DNA of 52,012 nucleotides, taken from the NCBI GenBank assembly GCA_034110565.1, contig JAWUYY010000093.1, forward strand, positions 1 to 52,012, read 5' to 3'. This document shows, piece by piece, positions 7,840-16,988 of this stretch; the first letter of the stretch is position 1; each line of letters begins with the position of its first letter. The DNA is from Bermanella sp034110565 (GTDB lineage: Bacteria; Pseudomonadota; Gammaproteobacteria; Pseudomonadales; Oceanobacteraceae). The position numbers were made by a program, and so were the translations under genes. The notes beneath the pieces were generated by a model, which saw only the letters and a program-made list of their open reading frames with translations, did no database searches and had not been told where the DNA came from.

Positions 7840-8743
7840 GTTGTTGAGCTATCCAATTTGAAATTTTAGGGGCTAACTTACCACTGCATTTAACCCAGTT
7901 TAAATGACCCGTATTTGCGATATTCATTTCGAGTGAACTGGTACGAATGTGTATCTTTGATGCGCGTGAAAGCTTATCTAAAAATTTTACGGTGGTGCTG
8001 TGTGGGGAGTGCTTATCTCCATCAAAGCTAATGGCTAAGACGGGCTTTTGCATCTGAGTTAAATAACCATCTAATACCTTGTAGCCTTTATCTTGCTTAA
8101 TTCTGTAGCGACCAGTGCGAGCATTATAAACCCAGTCGCGTATAACTTGCCGAGCTTCTCGAGCGCCAAAGCCTACTAAATGTCCTGGTAAATAACCGGA
8201 GATATGACTTAACGCAGATATAATTTGTGTACCAATGTATGCGCGCCACTTGTGGTGGTAAGCCTTGTAGTGAGCGGTACCAGCAGCAATCATGATGACG
8301 CCTTGAACATCTTGTGGGTTGAGTGCAGCAAAACACACACTCAGTTGCCCACCTAGGCTATGTCCCATTAAATAAATAGGGTTGCTGGGGTAGCGTTCTT
8401 TAAGTTTATTAATGGCGGCAGGCCAGTCTTGTTGCAGCATTTCTCGATAACCAAAGTTATAAAGCCATGATGGTCTTTTGTGTAACGGGCCGTTTCCGCG
8501 TAGATCGGTGCAGGCAAAATGGATGTTCTGCTGGTTGAAGTTTTCGGCCAGTGTAAAGTAATTGGATGCTTTAACGCCCATGGCCGGAAAGAATAAAACA
8601 ATGGGGCTATGAGGGTATGGATTGGCAGCTGAGAAAAAATGTAGACGATGAGGGCAGCCGTCTGTGCTGGAATAATCGAGCAGTTCTGGCGTGGAAGCGG
8701 TATTTGGTGGTGATATAGGCTCAGTATTACTTGTTAGTTTCAT
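7832..8743 (-). CDS. Alpha/beta-fold serine hydrolase
   Basis: A 303-residue soluble hydrolase. The nucleophile elbow GHSLGG places the catalytic Ser at residue 129; VLFFPAMGVKAS near residue 50 supplies the oxyanion-hole turn, and NTGHLNW near residue 286 the catalytic His. A region rich in Arg/Lys between them is probably the lid. This type of protein includes esterases, lipases and thioesterases, and the substrate cannot be told from sequence. It is the first gene of a two-gene operon with the TSUP transporter; a hydrolase releasing a product that the transporter handles would fit but is only inference. Confidence 0.85.
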   Translation of the reverse strand: MKLTSNTEPISPPNTASTPELLDYSSTDGCPHRLHFFSAANPYPHSPIVLFFPAMGVKASNYFTLAENFNQQNIHFACTDLRGNGPLHKRPSWLYNFGYREMLQQDWPAAINKLKERYPSNPIYLMGHSLGGQLSVCFAALNPQDVQGVIMIAAGTAHYKAYHHKWRAYIGTQIISALSHISGYLPGHLVGFGAREARQVIRDWVYNARTGRYRIKQDKGYKVLDGYLTQMQKPVLAISFDGDKHSPHSTTVKFLDKLSRASKIHIRTSSLEMNIANTGHLNWVKCSGKLAPKISNWIAQQRD

Positions 8744-8889
8744 GGTTCATCACTCTATTGGTAGTAACGCCCTAAAATGAGGCGAAATTGGGTTGACTCC
8801 AGATAGTATAGTAATCATTACGGTGCAGCAAAAATTGATTAACCTGCTTGTTAATCTATTCTCAATGTAGGAATACATGGAGTGAGTTT

Positions 8890-10518
8890 ATGAAATGGTC
8901 AGATCTTGGCTTAGCTAAAAAACTGAGGTTACCGATAGCGGCCATTGGTATCTTGTTACTTGTATTGTCTGCTGTGCAGGTGATGGATATGGAGCGAATC
9001 TCAAATGAGTTTTCTCATATTAATGAAGAGTATATACCTGGCATTGGTCTAGTCTTAAATGCCGATAGGGATCTATATCAGGCGCAAATAGCCGAACGTA
9101 CTATTGCTTTAGGGCTTAAAGACGAAAGTTACTTCAAAATGCACGCGGATAATATTCAGCAGGTTGAAGATAGGGTTAATAAAATCATAAGCCTAGATGT
9201 TTCCCAGGAAATCATTGCTGAAGCCAAGCAGTTCCTTAAAGTGTTTAGCAATTGGCGCCCTCAGACAGAATCGATGGTGCAGCAGGTGAAAGATCAATCT
9301 ATAACAGCTGATGACGCCACGTATATGAGTACCAATAGCTTGGATAAGGTATTTGAGTCGATGCGTGACAAGCTTGATTCACTTGGTGAAAAACTTGGTG
9401 CAGAGGCTACCGCTTTGCAATTGAATACGAGTGAAATTAAAAAACAGGCCATGTCGAATACGTTAATTTTGGTAGTTGTCGCTATTTTCATTACCATCTG
9501 CGTGGCGGTTTTTTTCCCGCGTACGATTATTGGGCCTTTAAATAATTTATCCAAATCCTTAGATGAACTTGCCAGTGGTAAAGGGGATTTAACCAAGCGA
9601 ATGCCTAGCTTGGGGAGTGATGAGATTGGTAAATTATCTAATAACTTCAATCGTTTTTTGTCTGGCATGCAGGTCTTGATGAAGAATATCCAAGTGGTCG
9701 CAATGGAGGTCAATAGCGCCAGCGGGCGATTGCAAGAAGGGGCGCAAGATAGTTTAAGTAATAGTGAGCAGTATGCAAAATCAATGGAGATGGTCTCCAC
9801 CGCCAATCACGAAATGGGGTTAGCCATTCAAGAGGTTTCGACCAATACCCAGCAAGTTTCTGAAGAGGCCAAAAATTCGGACGAAACCGCCAAGCAAGTC
9901 TCTCAAGACTTTCACCGAGCGATGCAGGAAATTGAATCCTTAGCTGATAATGTCCGTAATTCTGGTTTGGTTATTCAAGAACTAGTTGAAGAAACCACTA
10001 ATATAGCATCTGTTTTAGATGTGATTAAAGTGATTGCAGAGCAAACAAACTTGTTAGCATTAAACGCAGCGATTGAAGCTGCAAGAGCGGGCGAACACGG
10101 TCGAGGCTTTGCTGTGGTTGCTGATGAAGTGCGTACCCTTGCAAGTAAGACACAGCAGTCCACGGGTGATATCAATAATATGATTGAGAACTTAAGGGCT
10201 GGCGTTAATAAAGCCGTTGAATCCATGAAAGAAGGACAGGAAAAGGCAACCTCAACGGTTGAGTATGCAAAAAAATCTGAGGAAAATCTGTCACATATAT
10301 CAACATCATTGGTGAGCATTAGTGATCGCATTTTACAAGTCGCATCCGCTATTGAAGAGCAAACATCAGTAATAGATGAAATTAATTCAAACTTAAGCGG
10401 TGTGAATGAGTTAAGTCAAAACGCCCAGCAAAGTGCGCAATCCATAGGCAGTGCGGTGAAAGGACTTAATGCTCAGTCAAAAAGCCTGACGGATCACGTA
10501 TCAAGCTTTATTCTTTAG
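8890..10518 (+). CDS. Methyl-accepting chemotaxis protein
   Basis: A 542-residue chemoreceptor of the inner membrane. Transmembrane helix 1 covers about residues 14-32, followed by a periplasmic four-helix-bundle sensor of about 155 residues, transmembrane helix 2 around 190-212, a HAMP domain to about 265, and a long coiled-coil signalling domain. The kinase-control tip around residue 384 is nearly canonical: EQTNLLALNAAIEAARAGE then GRGFAVVADEVR. There is no C-terminal CheR-binding pentapeptide. The frame extends 14 codons upstream, but ATG 8890 has a GGAG site at good spacing. It stands alone and its ligand is unknown. Confidence 0.93.
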   Translation: MKWSDLGLAKKLRLPIAAIGILLLVLSAVQVMDMERISNEFSHINEEYIPGIGLVLNADRDLYQAQIAERTIALGLKDESYFKMHADNIQQVEDRVNKIISLDVSQEIIAEAKQFLKVFSNWRPQTESMVQQVKDQSITADDATYMSTNSLDKVFESMRDKLDSLGEKLGAEATALQLNTSEIKKQAMSNTLILVVVAIFITICVAVFFPRTIIGPLNNLSKSLDELASGKGDLTKRMPSLGSDEIGKLSNNFNRFLSGMQVLMKNIQVVAMEVNSASGRLQEGAQDSLSNSEQYAKSMEMVSTANHEMGLAIQEVSTNTQQVSEEAKNSDETAKQVSQDFHRAMQEIESLADNVRNSGLVIQELVEETTNIASVLDVIKVIAEQTNLLALNAAIEAARAGEHGRGFAVVADEVRTLASKTQQSTGDINNMIENLRAGVNKAVESMKEGQEKATSTVEYAKKSEENLSHISTSLVSISDRILQVASAIEEQTSVIDEINSNLSGVNELSQNAQQSAQSIGSAVKGLNAQSKSLTDHVSSFIL

Positions 10519-10541
10519 AAGGGATAATAATTAGCGCCAAT

Positions 10542-10557
10542 TAATGCAGCTGCATTA
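10542..10557. repeat. 16-bp perfect palindrome downstream of the chemoreceptor gene
   Basis: TAATGCAGCTGCATTA is its own reverse complement. It lies 24 bases past the chemoreceptor stop in a short convergent gap. It is not followed by a clean T run on the plus strand, so a terminator role is only possible. Confidence 0.45.
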
Positions 10558-10588
10558 TTGCTTGTTATGTTCTGTTTTTTAAACGAAT

Positions 10589-10620
10589 ACCTACCCTGAT
10601 AATGTATTTGCAGGGCAGGT
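10589..10620 (-). terminator. Weak hairpin after the acyl-CoA synthetase gene
   Basis: On the minus strand, ACCTGCCCTG pairs with CAGGGTAGGT, nine pairs plus one G-T wobble, around a 12-base loop, 13 bases past the stop codon at 10633. Only a short T-rich tail follows, so it may be a weak terminator or a 3'-end-protecting hairpin. Confidence 0.45.
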
Positions 10621-10632
10621 AGAGCGCTTCAT

Positions 10633-12450
10633 TTAAAAGTGATATTTCCCCTTTTTTAGCGCTTCATTTAACAGGCTATCGACGGGTTGGTAATGAGATT
10701 TGCCAGGTAGTAAAACAAATACTGGTTCATTGAATGCTTCATAGTCGAATCCATCGGTTTTTAACGTGCCTTTTTTATACTTAAATGTACCTGTGATCTC
10801 TTGTTGTGGGCGAATACGCACAAAAATAGGCACAGCATAGTTGGGCAACTTGTTTTTTATGTGATCGCTAAAGGCCTCCATATCGAACTGATTTTGAGGC
10901 GTGTTAAGTGTGATAGCGGCCATACCTGCACGTCCGTCGGTGTTGGGAATTTGAACGCCATACACCACAGTATTGTCAATTTGGGCGAATTGATTGGCCA
11001 CTTCTTCTACTTCGGTGGTGGCAACATTTTCGCCCTTCCAGCGAAAGGTATCCCCCAGACGATCGACAAAAGCTACGTGTTTGTAGCCCTGTTTTTGCAC
11101 AAGGTCTCCGCTGTTGAAATACTTGTCACCTGATTTAAATACGTCGTGTAGAACCTTAGATTGGTTCGCTTTTGCATTTGTATAGCCCTCATAAGGGCTA
11201 CGCTTCGTGACCTCGGCAATGAGTAGCCCTGTTTCGCCTTTTGCGACAGGAATCATAAAACCTTTATTATTCAAAACTGGGGCATCTTGTTCAATATTGT
11301 ATTGGATGACATCAAAGCTCATAGGACAATAGCCGGCGGTCATGTCTAAGTTCAAACTGTTTACGAATGCGATATTGCATTCGCTCGCACCATATAACTC
11401 CATAATTTGTTCAACACCAAAGCGCTGTTTGAATTTCATCCATATATCAGGGCGCAAACCGTTTCCTCCCATTATGCGAACGCGGTGATTACGATCATTC
11501 TCTTTTTCTGGCTGGTTAAGTAAATAACGGCATAATTCACCGATGTAGCAAAATGAGGTCACACCATAATGACGACAATCATCCCAGAAGCGAGATGCAC
11601 TGAATTTTCGTGCAAGCACCATGGTGGCACCTGCGCCAACGATACTGCTCCAAGAGACGGTTAAAGCATTGTTGTGATACAAAGGCAGGCATACATAAAA
11701 TACATCGTTTTTACGAATCCTGAAGGCTGACAGTCCAAATGCTCCCATGGCTTTGATCCACCTAAAGTGGGTCAAAATAGACGCTTTAGGCAAGCCTGTG
11801 GTACCGGATGTGAAAATATAATAAGCCGTTTGCTTCATTTGAATTTTCTGGGTGCTTGCTGGGTTATTGCTTGGTTGGTCCTTTGTGGCGTCAGTCAGAT
11901 CGGTAAAGTGCTCAGGGACGGGTGTTGATGAATTGTCCGCCATATAATATTGCTTGAAATCTGCAGGCTGATTTATTTTGTCGCTCACTTGTGTGAAAGC
12001 CTTGATGCATTCTTCACCAATAATAAACGCGTGTGGTGTGACGGTTGTCAGGCTGTGAATCAGTACCTCGTCTCTTTGAGTGGTATTGATCATACTGGCA
12101 ATGGCCCCAAGCTTAGTGATGGCAAGTACACAAGCTAGGGTTTCGGGACGGTTTTCCATCATTAATGCAACCACGTCTCCACTTTTGATGCCTTGGCTAT
12201 TTAAGTAATGGCATATTTGGTTGCTCCACTGATTGAACTGCTGGTAACTATATTGTCTATCTTCATAGCGCAAGAAGCAGTGTTGAGGGTGCTGAGAGGC
12301 GCGAACTTCAAATATTCGACCTAATGATTGGTATTTGTCTGGTTTAGCGCTGGCAAGGTGATAGACACCCTTAAGAATGCGGCCGATATCTGGCAATATA
12401 CGCAAGGTGCCGGAAATGATATTCATACCGGTGACGGGTTTGGGTTGCAT
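10633..12450 (-). CDS. Long-chain acyl-CoA synthetase (FadD6/FATP-like)
   Basis: A 605-residue adenylate-forming enzyme that activates long-chain fatty acids to acyl-CoA with ATP. The AMP-binding motif FTSGTTGLPKAS lies near residue 210, and the NSGDLVQKQGY and DRLGDTFRWKGENV motifs of the C-terminal hinge follow. The substitution pattern and length match the very-long-chain/FATP (SLC27)-like branch rather than E. coli FadD. Two in-frame starts exist. I prefer the ATG at 12450, because a CGAGG site lies 9 bases upstream, over the ATG at 12471, which has none. It is transcribed alone, divergent from yaaA. Regulation by a fatty-acid sensor is plausible, but I see no clear operator. Confidence 0.9.
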   Translation of the reverse strand: MQPKPVTGMNIISGTLRILPDIGRILKGVYHLASAKPDKYQSLGRIFEVRASQHPQHCFLRYEDRQYSYQQFNQWSNQICHYLNSQGIKSGDVVALMMENRPETLACVLAITKLGAIASMINTTQRDEVLIHSLTTVTPHAFIIGEECIKAFTQVSDKINQPADFKQYYMADNSSTPVPEHFTDLTDATKDQPSNNPASTQKIQMKQTAYYIFTSGTTGLPKASILTHFRWIKAMGAFGLSAFRIRKNDVFYVCLPLYHNNALTVSWSSIVGAGATMVLARKFSASRFWDDCRHYGVTSFCYIGELCRYLLNQPEKENDRNHRVRIMGGNGLRPDIWMKFKQRFGVEQIMELYGASECNIAFVNSLNLDMTAGYCPMSFDVIQYNIEQDAPVLNNKGFMIPVAKGETGLLIAEVTKRSPYEGYTNAKANQSKVLHDVFKSGDKYFNSGDLVQKQGYKHVAFVDRLGDTFRWKGENVATTEVEEVANQFAQIDNTVVYGVQIPNTDGRAGMAAITLNTPQNQFDMEAFSDHIKNKLPNYAVPIFVRIRPQQEITGTFKYKKGTLKTDGFDYEAFNEPVFVLLPGKSHYQPVDSLLNEALKKGKYHF

Positions 12451-12584
12451 AACTAGGTGCCTCGTAAGCATTTTTATTATTGTTTGCTTTTGATGGCTGG
12501 CAGCAATGAACTACTATACGTATCCTTAAATGAAATGAAAAACGACCAAAACCGCCAATCTGGTTATAGAGGTAGATAAAAACG

Positions 12585-13358
12585 ATGTTGATGCTCGTAT
12601 CGCCAGCAAAAACGCTGGATTATGAAACACCATTACCCTTTGATGAATTTACTCAGCCAGAGATGCTGGATCAGTCTAAATTGTTAATCGATGAACTGGT
12701 GGACTTAACCCCTAAAGATGTCGCCAGCCTGATGAAACTTAGTGATAAGTTGGCGTTGTTAAATGTGAATCGCTTTCAGCATTGGTCTACTCCCTTTAAT
12801 CAGGAAAACGCGCGGCCTGCCATGTATGCGTTTAAAGGGGATGTTTACACAGGTTTAGATGCTTACTCTTTTAACAAATCGGATGTTAACTTTGCGCAAA
12901 AGCATTTGAGAATGCTGTCAGGTTTATATGGTTTATTAAAGCCGCTTGACCTGATGCAGCCATATCGCTTAGAGATGGGTACTAAGTTTAGTAACCAAAG
13001 GGGTGGAAATTTATATGAATTTTGGGGTGAGCAAATAACCCAGAAAATTAATGAAGAGGCAGCCTCCAAAGATGTGGTATTGAACCTAGCCTCTAATGAG
13101 TATTTTAAGGCGGTTAAAACCAAGCTACTCAATGGGGCTGTGATAACTCCTGTTTTTAAAGATGAAAAAAATGGTCAATATAAAATCATTAGTTTTTATG
13201 CAAAAAAGGCAAGAGGGTTAATGGCAGCTTATGTCATTAAAAATCGCATCAAGGACGTAGAAAATATAAAGAAATTCAATGTGACAGGATATAAATTCAG
13301 TCCTGAGCAGTCCACCGCTAAAGACTGGGTATTCTTGCGTGCAGACCAAAGCGCGTAA
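12585..13358 (+). CDS. yaaA: Peroxide stress protein YaaA (UPF0246)
   Basis: A 257-residue cytoplasmic protein with the full UPF0246/YaaA signature: LVSPAKTLDYETP at the N-terminus, FKGDVYTGLDA, LSGLYGLLKPLDLMQPYRLEMGT in the centre (given here in two parts: LSGLYGLLKPLD and YRLEMGTK), and a C-terminal KKARGLMAAYVI helix. In E. coli, YaaA lowers intracellular free iron during hydrogen peroxide stress and binds DNA. Length equals the usual 255-260. An AGAGGT site lies 11 bases before ATG 12585. The next gene follows after 38 bases and may share its transcript. Confidence 0.95.
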   Translation: MLMLVSPAKTLDYETPLPFDEFTQPEMLDQSKLLIDELVDLTPKDVASLMKLSDKLALLNVNRFQHWSTPFNQENARPAMYAFKGDVYTGLDAYSFNKSDVNFAQKHLRMLSGLYGLLKPLDLMQPYRLEMGTKFSNQRGGNLYEFWGEQITQKINEEAASKDVVLNLASNEYFKAVKTKLLNGAVITPVFKDEKNGQYKIISFYAKKARGLMAAYVIKNRIKDVENIKKFNVTGYKFSPEQSTAKDWVFLRADQSA

Positions 13359-13396
13359 AGTGTCTACGCTAATATTAATAGTAAAGGAGATAAAGA

Positions 13397-13963
13397 ATGA
13401 AGTTATCGATTAGTGCGTTATTAACGTTATTAACGTTATTACTTGTGGGTTGTGCGGTTGGACCGCAATCTCTTAAGGTTGCACCTGAGCTGAACTTTCA
13501 GCAATTAAAAGGCGTTATTGTCCCTATTGAGCTAGTTGTCAAAGATGAGAGGGATAATACCGATTTGCTAGGGTATCGTAATGCGAAAAACCAAGGCCCT
13601 ATTAGCTTTGAAGAAGCCTTGGCAGCATCTATAGGGCAGTCCTTACAAGATGCGATGTTAGCGCAAGATATTGATATGAAAAAAGGACCAGAGCCTCTTT
13701 CTAAGTTAGAAGTGAATATCGTCAAACTGCGTTATTTCTCTCCAGATGAAAATTGGGTGAGTCATATTGAGCTTGAGGGTGAGATTGTTGTTACTATAAG
13801 TCGATCCGGCTCTAGCTTAACCAAGCGTTTTGCTGCTAATCGCGCACAGGATGTGGCAACGGCACCAACCAAGGAGTTTAATGAAAATTATTTAAATACC
13901 ATGTTAGCTGAGCTGTTCAATAAAGCACTGAATGACAAAGAAGTCGTTAATTTTCTTAAATAG
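13397..13963 (+). CDS. YajG-like lipoprotein
   Basis: A 188-residue predicted lipoprotein. The signal peptide ends in LVGC, giving lipidation at Cys19. The mature part has alternating strands and the general layout of the YajG/Lipoprotein_16 family, including VVKDERDNTDLLGYRNA and a late helix pair NENYLNTMLAELFNKALND. The role of the family is unknown. A GGAG site lies before the ATG. The signal peptide is coded by nearly three copies of a 9-base repeat (13417-13442), which is unusual. Two bases separate its stop from the following DUF599 gene, so the pair is an operon. Confidence 0.8.
   Translation: MKLSISALLTLLTLLLVGCAVGPQSLKVAPELNFQQLKGVIVPIELVVKDERDNTDLLGYRNAKNQGPISFEEALAASIGQSLQDAMLAQDIDMKKGPEPLSKLEVNIVKLRYFSPDENWVSHIELEGEIVVTISRSGSSLTKRFAANRAQDVATAPTKEFNENYLNTMLAELFNKALNDKEVVNFLK
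13417..13442 (+). repeat. 9-bp in-frame tandem repeat in a lipoprotein signal peptide
   Basis: The unit GTTATTAAC occurs twice in full and a third time as GTTATTAC. It encodes repeated Leu-Leu-Thr in the hydrophobic core of the signal peptide. Gain or loss of one unit would keep the reading frame and change helix length by three residues. Confidence 0.85.
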
Positions 13964-13965
13964 AG

Positions 13966-14682
13966 ATGAGTATGGAAGATAATCTTATTCTGAATCATGT
14001 AGTTTGGAATTATATCGCTTTTTTGTTTTTTATTTGTCTTTGGGTCGGATATAGCATATTTGCTAAGTTTATGGCCAAGCGAACTCACTGTTTAGCGTCT
14101 GTTTTAGATTTGCATCGTGTTTCTTGGATGGAGCGCATGATGCTGAGAGAAAACAGAATAGGGGATGCTGCATTATTGGCGAACCTTGAACGTAATGTTA
14201 ACTTCATGGCGTCTACAACGGTCATTATTGTAGCCGCCGTATTAACGGCTTTAACATCTGCGTCTAAGTGGGTGTCACTTGACCGTGTGGCTTCTGAATT
14301 CAATCACTATAAATTAGGTTTGCTTCTGTTTATTATGGTTTATGCGTTTTTTAGCTTTACTTGGTCATTACGCCAATATGGCTTTGGTAGTGTGTTGGTA
14401 GGGGCGTCGCCCATGCCTGATCAAGAAGAGTTTAATGCTCGCCAGAGAAAAGAGTATGCCTATTCGACAGGGAAGATATTAGATCAAGCAGGTCATGCTT
14501 TTAATTATGGATTGCGAGCTTATTATTTTGCTATGGCTTCACTGGCTTGGTTTATTCACCCGTTGTTATTTATGTTTGCAACATCTTTAGTTGTTGCCGT
14601 ACTTTATCGACGAGAGTTCTCATCTAAGGCGCTTCAGCTGTTAGTGATGGATGCAGAAATATTAAGAGGTAAGATTCGTTAA
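13966..14682 (+). CDS. DUF599 family membrane protein
   Basis: A 238-residue protein with four hydrophobic helices (about residues 13-30, 80-97, 110-128 and 185-213). The DUF599 signature is clear: RVSWMERMMLRENRIGDAAL, a helix starting NVNFMASTTVIIVAA, then FTWSLRQYGFGSVLVGASP and a short acidic loop. Function is unknown. Two ATG codons two residues apart could serve as the start (13966 or 13972); the GAGATGAG stretch is better spaced for 13972. It is coupled to the YajG-like lipoprotein gene and ended by a strong terminator. Confidence 0.85.
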   Translation: MSMEDNLILNHVVWNYIAFLFFICLWVGYSIFAKFMAKRTHCLASVLDLHRVSWMERMMLRENRIGDAALLANLERNVNFMASTTVIIVAAVLTALTSASKWVSLDRVASEFNHYKLGLLLFIMVYAFFSFTWSLRQYGFGSVLVGASPMPDQEEFNARQRKEYAYSTGKILDQAGHAFNYGLRAYYFAMASLAWFIHPLLFMFATSLVVAVLYRREFSSKALQLLVMDAEILRGKIR

Positions 14683-14713
14683 GCCGATAATGAATGCAGT
14701 AAAATTTAAACAA

Positions 14714-14741
14714 AAAAAACCACGCGCTTGCGTGGTTTTTT
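14714..14741. terminator. Bidirectional terminator between DUF599 gene and prc
   Basis: CCACGC pairs with GCGTGG around a GCTT loop, flanked by A residues on the left and T residues on the right, so it can end both the rightward DUF599 transcript and the leftward prc transcript. Confidence 0.9.
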
Positions 14742-14772
14742 ATGGTCATAATTTATAAGTTAACAGCTTATT

Positions 14773-16833
14773 CTATTTTTTGGTGATTGCATTTGGTGTA
14801 TTAGTATTCATGAAATCCACCAATATTTCAGCGCCTTCAACTAACAATGCATCTTCTGTGGGGTCTTTTTTCTCAGGCTCTGCTGGCTTGTCTTCATCTG
14901 TATCGTCTTCCAGTTTATCCAATTGCTTTAAGCCTTTTGCTTTACGGCGCTTATTTTCCAGCGCTAAACGGCGATCTTCGGTTTCTAAACGTTCTTTTTC
15001 TCGTGTGCCAATATTGAGTGAGATACTGGTGTCGCCACGTAATTCTTTTAAGAATTCTACTTGCTCATTAAGATATTCAAAGTCAGCGTTATCCTTAATA
15101 CGTTTTAAGTGAGCCTTTTCAAGTCCAGGTACTACACCAGATAGGTTGTGCTGCTGTTTATATTTAGACGCATCAATTTTGTCCCAAGGTAGGGCCTCTT
15201 CTAATGCGCTTTCACCAATTTTGTCGGTGTCATAGATCTCAGGGTAGCTAATATCAGGAATAACACCTCTGTGTTGAGTGCTTTCACCGCTTACACGATA
15301 GAATTTGGCGTTAGTGACTTTCATTTGACCACGGAATAAAGGAATGAGTGTTTGCACTGTGCCTTTACCAAAGGTTTGGCTGCCTACGATTAAGCCTCGG
15401 CCGTAGTCTTGAATGGCACCGGCAAATATTTCAGAGGCGCTTGCGCTTAAGCGGTTGGTCAATACAATCAGTGGGCCGTCATACAATATAGAAGGATCTT
15501 GATCGGCAAGAACCTGAGTGTGACCAAAGCTATAGTGCACTTGTACAGTTGGACCTTGCGAGATGAATAAGCCGACAAGGTTATTAACCTCGGCTAGTGA
15601 GCCACCGCCATTATTACGAAGGTCAATGATTAAGCCGTCAATGTTATCTTCTTTTAGTTTGACGATGAGCTTGCTGACATCGCGGGTCGTACTACGATAG
15701 TCAGGGTCGTTTGCATTTTTGGCTTCAAAGTCAGCGTAGAAGGCTGGAATGTCTATAATTCCTACTTTGTAATCTTTATCTTCACGCTTGATGTTGATCG
15801 TTTCGCTTTGCGCTGCACGATCTTCAAGTTTCACTTCATCGCGCACAATGGATATGGTGCGATGCGCTTCAGTTTGGCCGCTACCTGAAATAATATCAAG
15901 ACGAACGATACTGTCTTTAGGTCCACGGATTAGATCCACCACTTCGTCTAAGCGCCAGCCAATGACATCTACCATGTTCTCTTTGTCTTGAGCCACGCCA
16001 ATGATTTTATCGCTGGGTTTAAGTTGTGCCGCTTTTGCAGCAGGGCCACCAGGCACAAGGCGTTCAACAATAGTGTTTTCGTTTTCACTGCGTAATACTG
16101 CACCGATACCTTGAAGCGATAAACTCATATTGATATTGAAGTTTTCGCTGTTACGCGGAGACATATATTGTGTATGAGGGTCAAAGGTATAAGTAAGAGC
16201 ATTCATGTAAGACTGGAAGGCATCTTCAGAATTTATTTGCTTGATACGATTTAATTGGCTGTCATAACGGCGTTCAAGAAGCTCAATGATGTCTTTGTCT
16301 TCTTTACCTGCCAGTTTTAAATTTAAAACGGTATTTTTAATCCGTTTTCTCCATAACTGATCAAGATCTTTACTGGTTTTTGCCCATGGTGCTTTTTCAC
16401 GATCAAGCTCCAATGCTTCATCTTTTTTGAAATCGAATTGTTTGATGCCGTTTTTCAGTAGGGCAAGTGCATAATCTAAGCGTTCAATTGCACGTTGTTC
16501 ATATCGATTGTAAATGACAAAGGCAGGGTCTAAGTCATTAGCTTTGATCGCATCATCGAGCTTAGTACGATATTGCTCGAATTGATTGATATCTTCTTGA
16601 GTGAAATATGAGCGTGTATTATCAAGGATGTTTAAATAGCGGGTGTAGACTTTCTCTGAGAATTCATCATTCAAATACTTTCGAGAGTAATGATGTTGAT
16701 ACAAATGATGCACAACAGCTCGATTGGTTAAAGCGTGCTCAGCTTCAGGTTTTAATACGGGGACTTCCGTTGTGCTGGCTTGTACTATAAGTGAACAAAA
16801 AACCGTACTGAGTATTATAAGATGACGCAACAT
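14773..16833 (-). CDS. prc: Carboxy-terminal processing (tail-specific) protease
   Basis: A 686-residue periplasmic S41 serine protease of the Prc/Tsp family, which degrades proteins with nonpolar C-termini and trims lipoproteins and peptidoglycan hydrolases. After a signal peptide ending near VQAS comes an N-terminal helical domain, a PDZ domain (about residues 230-330), the protease core with RLSASASEIFAGA supplying the catalytic Ser and GSQTFGKGTVQ the catalytic Lys, and a C-terminal DUF3340 region rich in Lys/Glu. The frame opens 10 codons earlier at a GTG, but ATG 16833 directly begins the signal peptide and has an AAGGA site upstream. It is divergent from the thioesterase gene. Confidence 0.95.
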   Translation of the reverse strand: MLRHLIILSTVFCSLIVQASTTEVPVLKPEAEHALTNRAVVHHLYQHHYSRKYLNDEFSEKVYTRYLNILDNTRSYFTQEDINQFEQYRTKLDDAIKANDLDPAFVIYNRYEQRAIERLDYALALLKNGIKQFDFKKDEALELDREKAPWAKTSKDLDQLWRKRIKNTVLNLKLAGKEDKDIIELLERRYDSQLNRIKQINSEDAFQSYMNALTYTFDPHTQYMSPRNSENFNINMSLSLQGIGAVLRSENENTIVERLVPGGPAAKAAQLKPSDKIIGVAQDKENMVDVIGWRLDEVVDLIRGPKDSIVRLDIISGSGQTEAHRTISIVRDEVKLEDRAAQSETINIKREDKDYKVGIIDIPAFYADFEAKNANDPDYRSTTRDVSKLIVKLKEDNIDGLIIDLRNNGGGSLAEVNNLVGLFISQGPTVQVHYSFGHTQVLADQDPSILYDGPLIVLTNRLSASASEIFAGAIQDYGRGLIVGSQTFGKGTVQTLIPLFRGQMKVTNAKFYRVSGESTQHRGVIPDISYPEIYDTDKIGESALEEALPWDKIDASKYKQQHNLSGVVPGLEKAHLKRIKDNADFEYLNEQVEFLKELRGDTSISLNIGTREKERLETEDRRLALENKRRKAKGLKQLDKLEDDTDEDKPAEPEKKDPTEDALLVEGAEILVDFMNTNTPNAITKK

Positions 16834-16988
16834 TAACGTTATATTCCTTATTGGATGATGCACTCAAGTTAGAAAACAGGCTATGCATATTTATAGCACT
16901 TAACCTGTCTAAATGTGTGCTTTGGCCCAATGTTTCTAAAAATAATGGCATAATAGCTTATGCAACCATAACTTTCATGTGAAAAGCC

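Noticed and set aside
9294..9806. A 170-codon open frame antisense to the chemoreceptor gene.
   Set aside because: It is a shadow of the conserved coiled-coil coding sequence and has no recognisable motif or ribosome-binding site.
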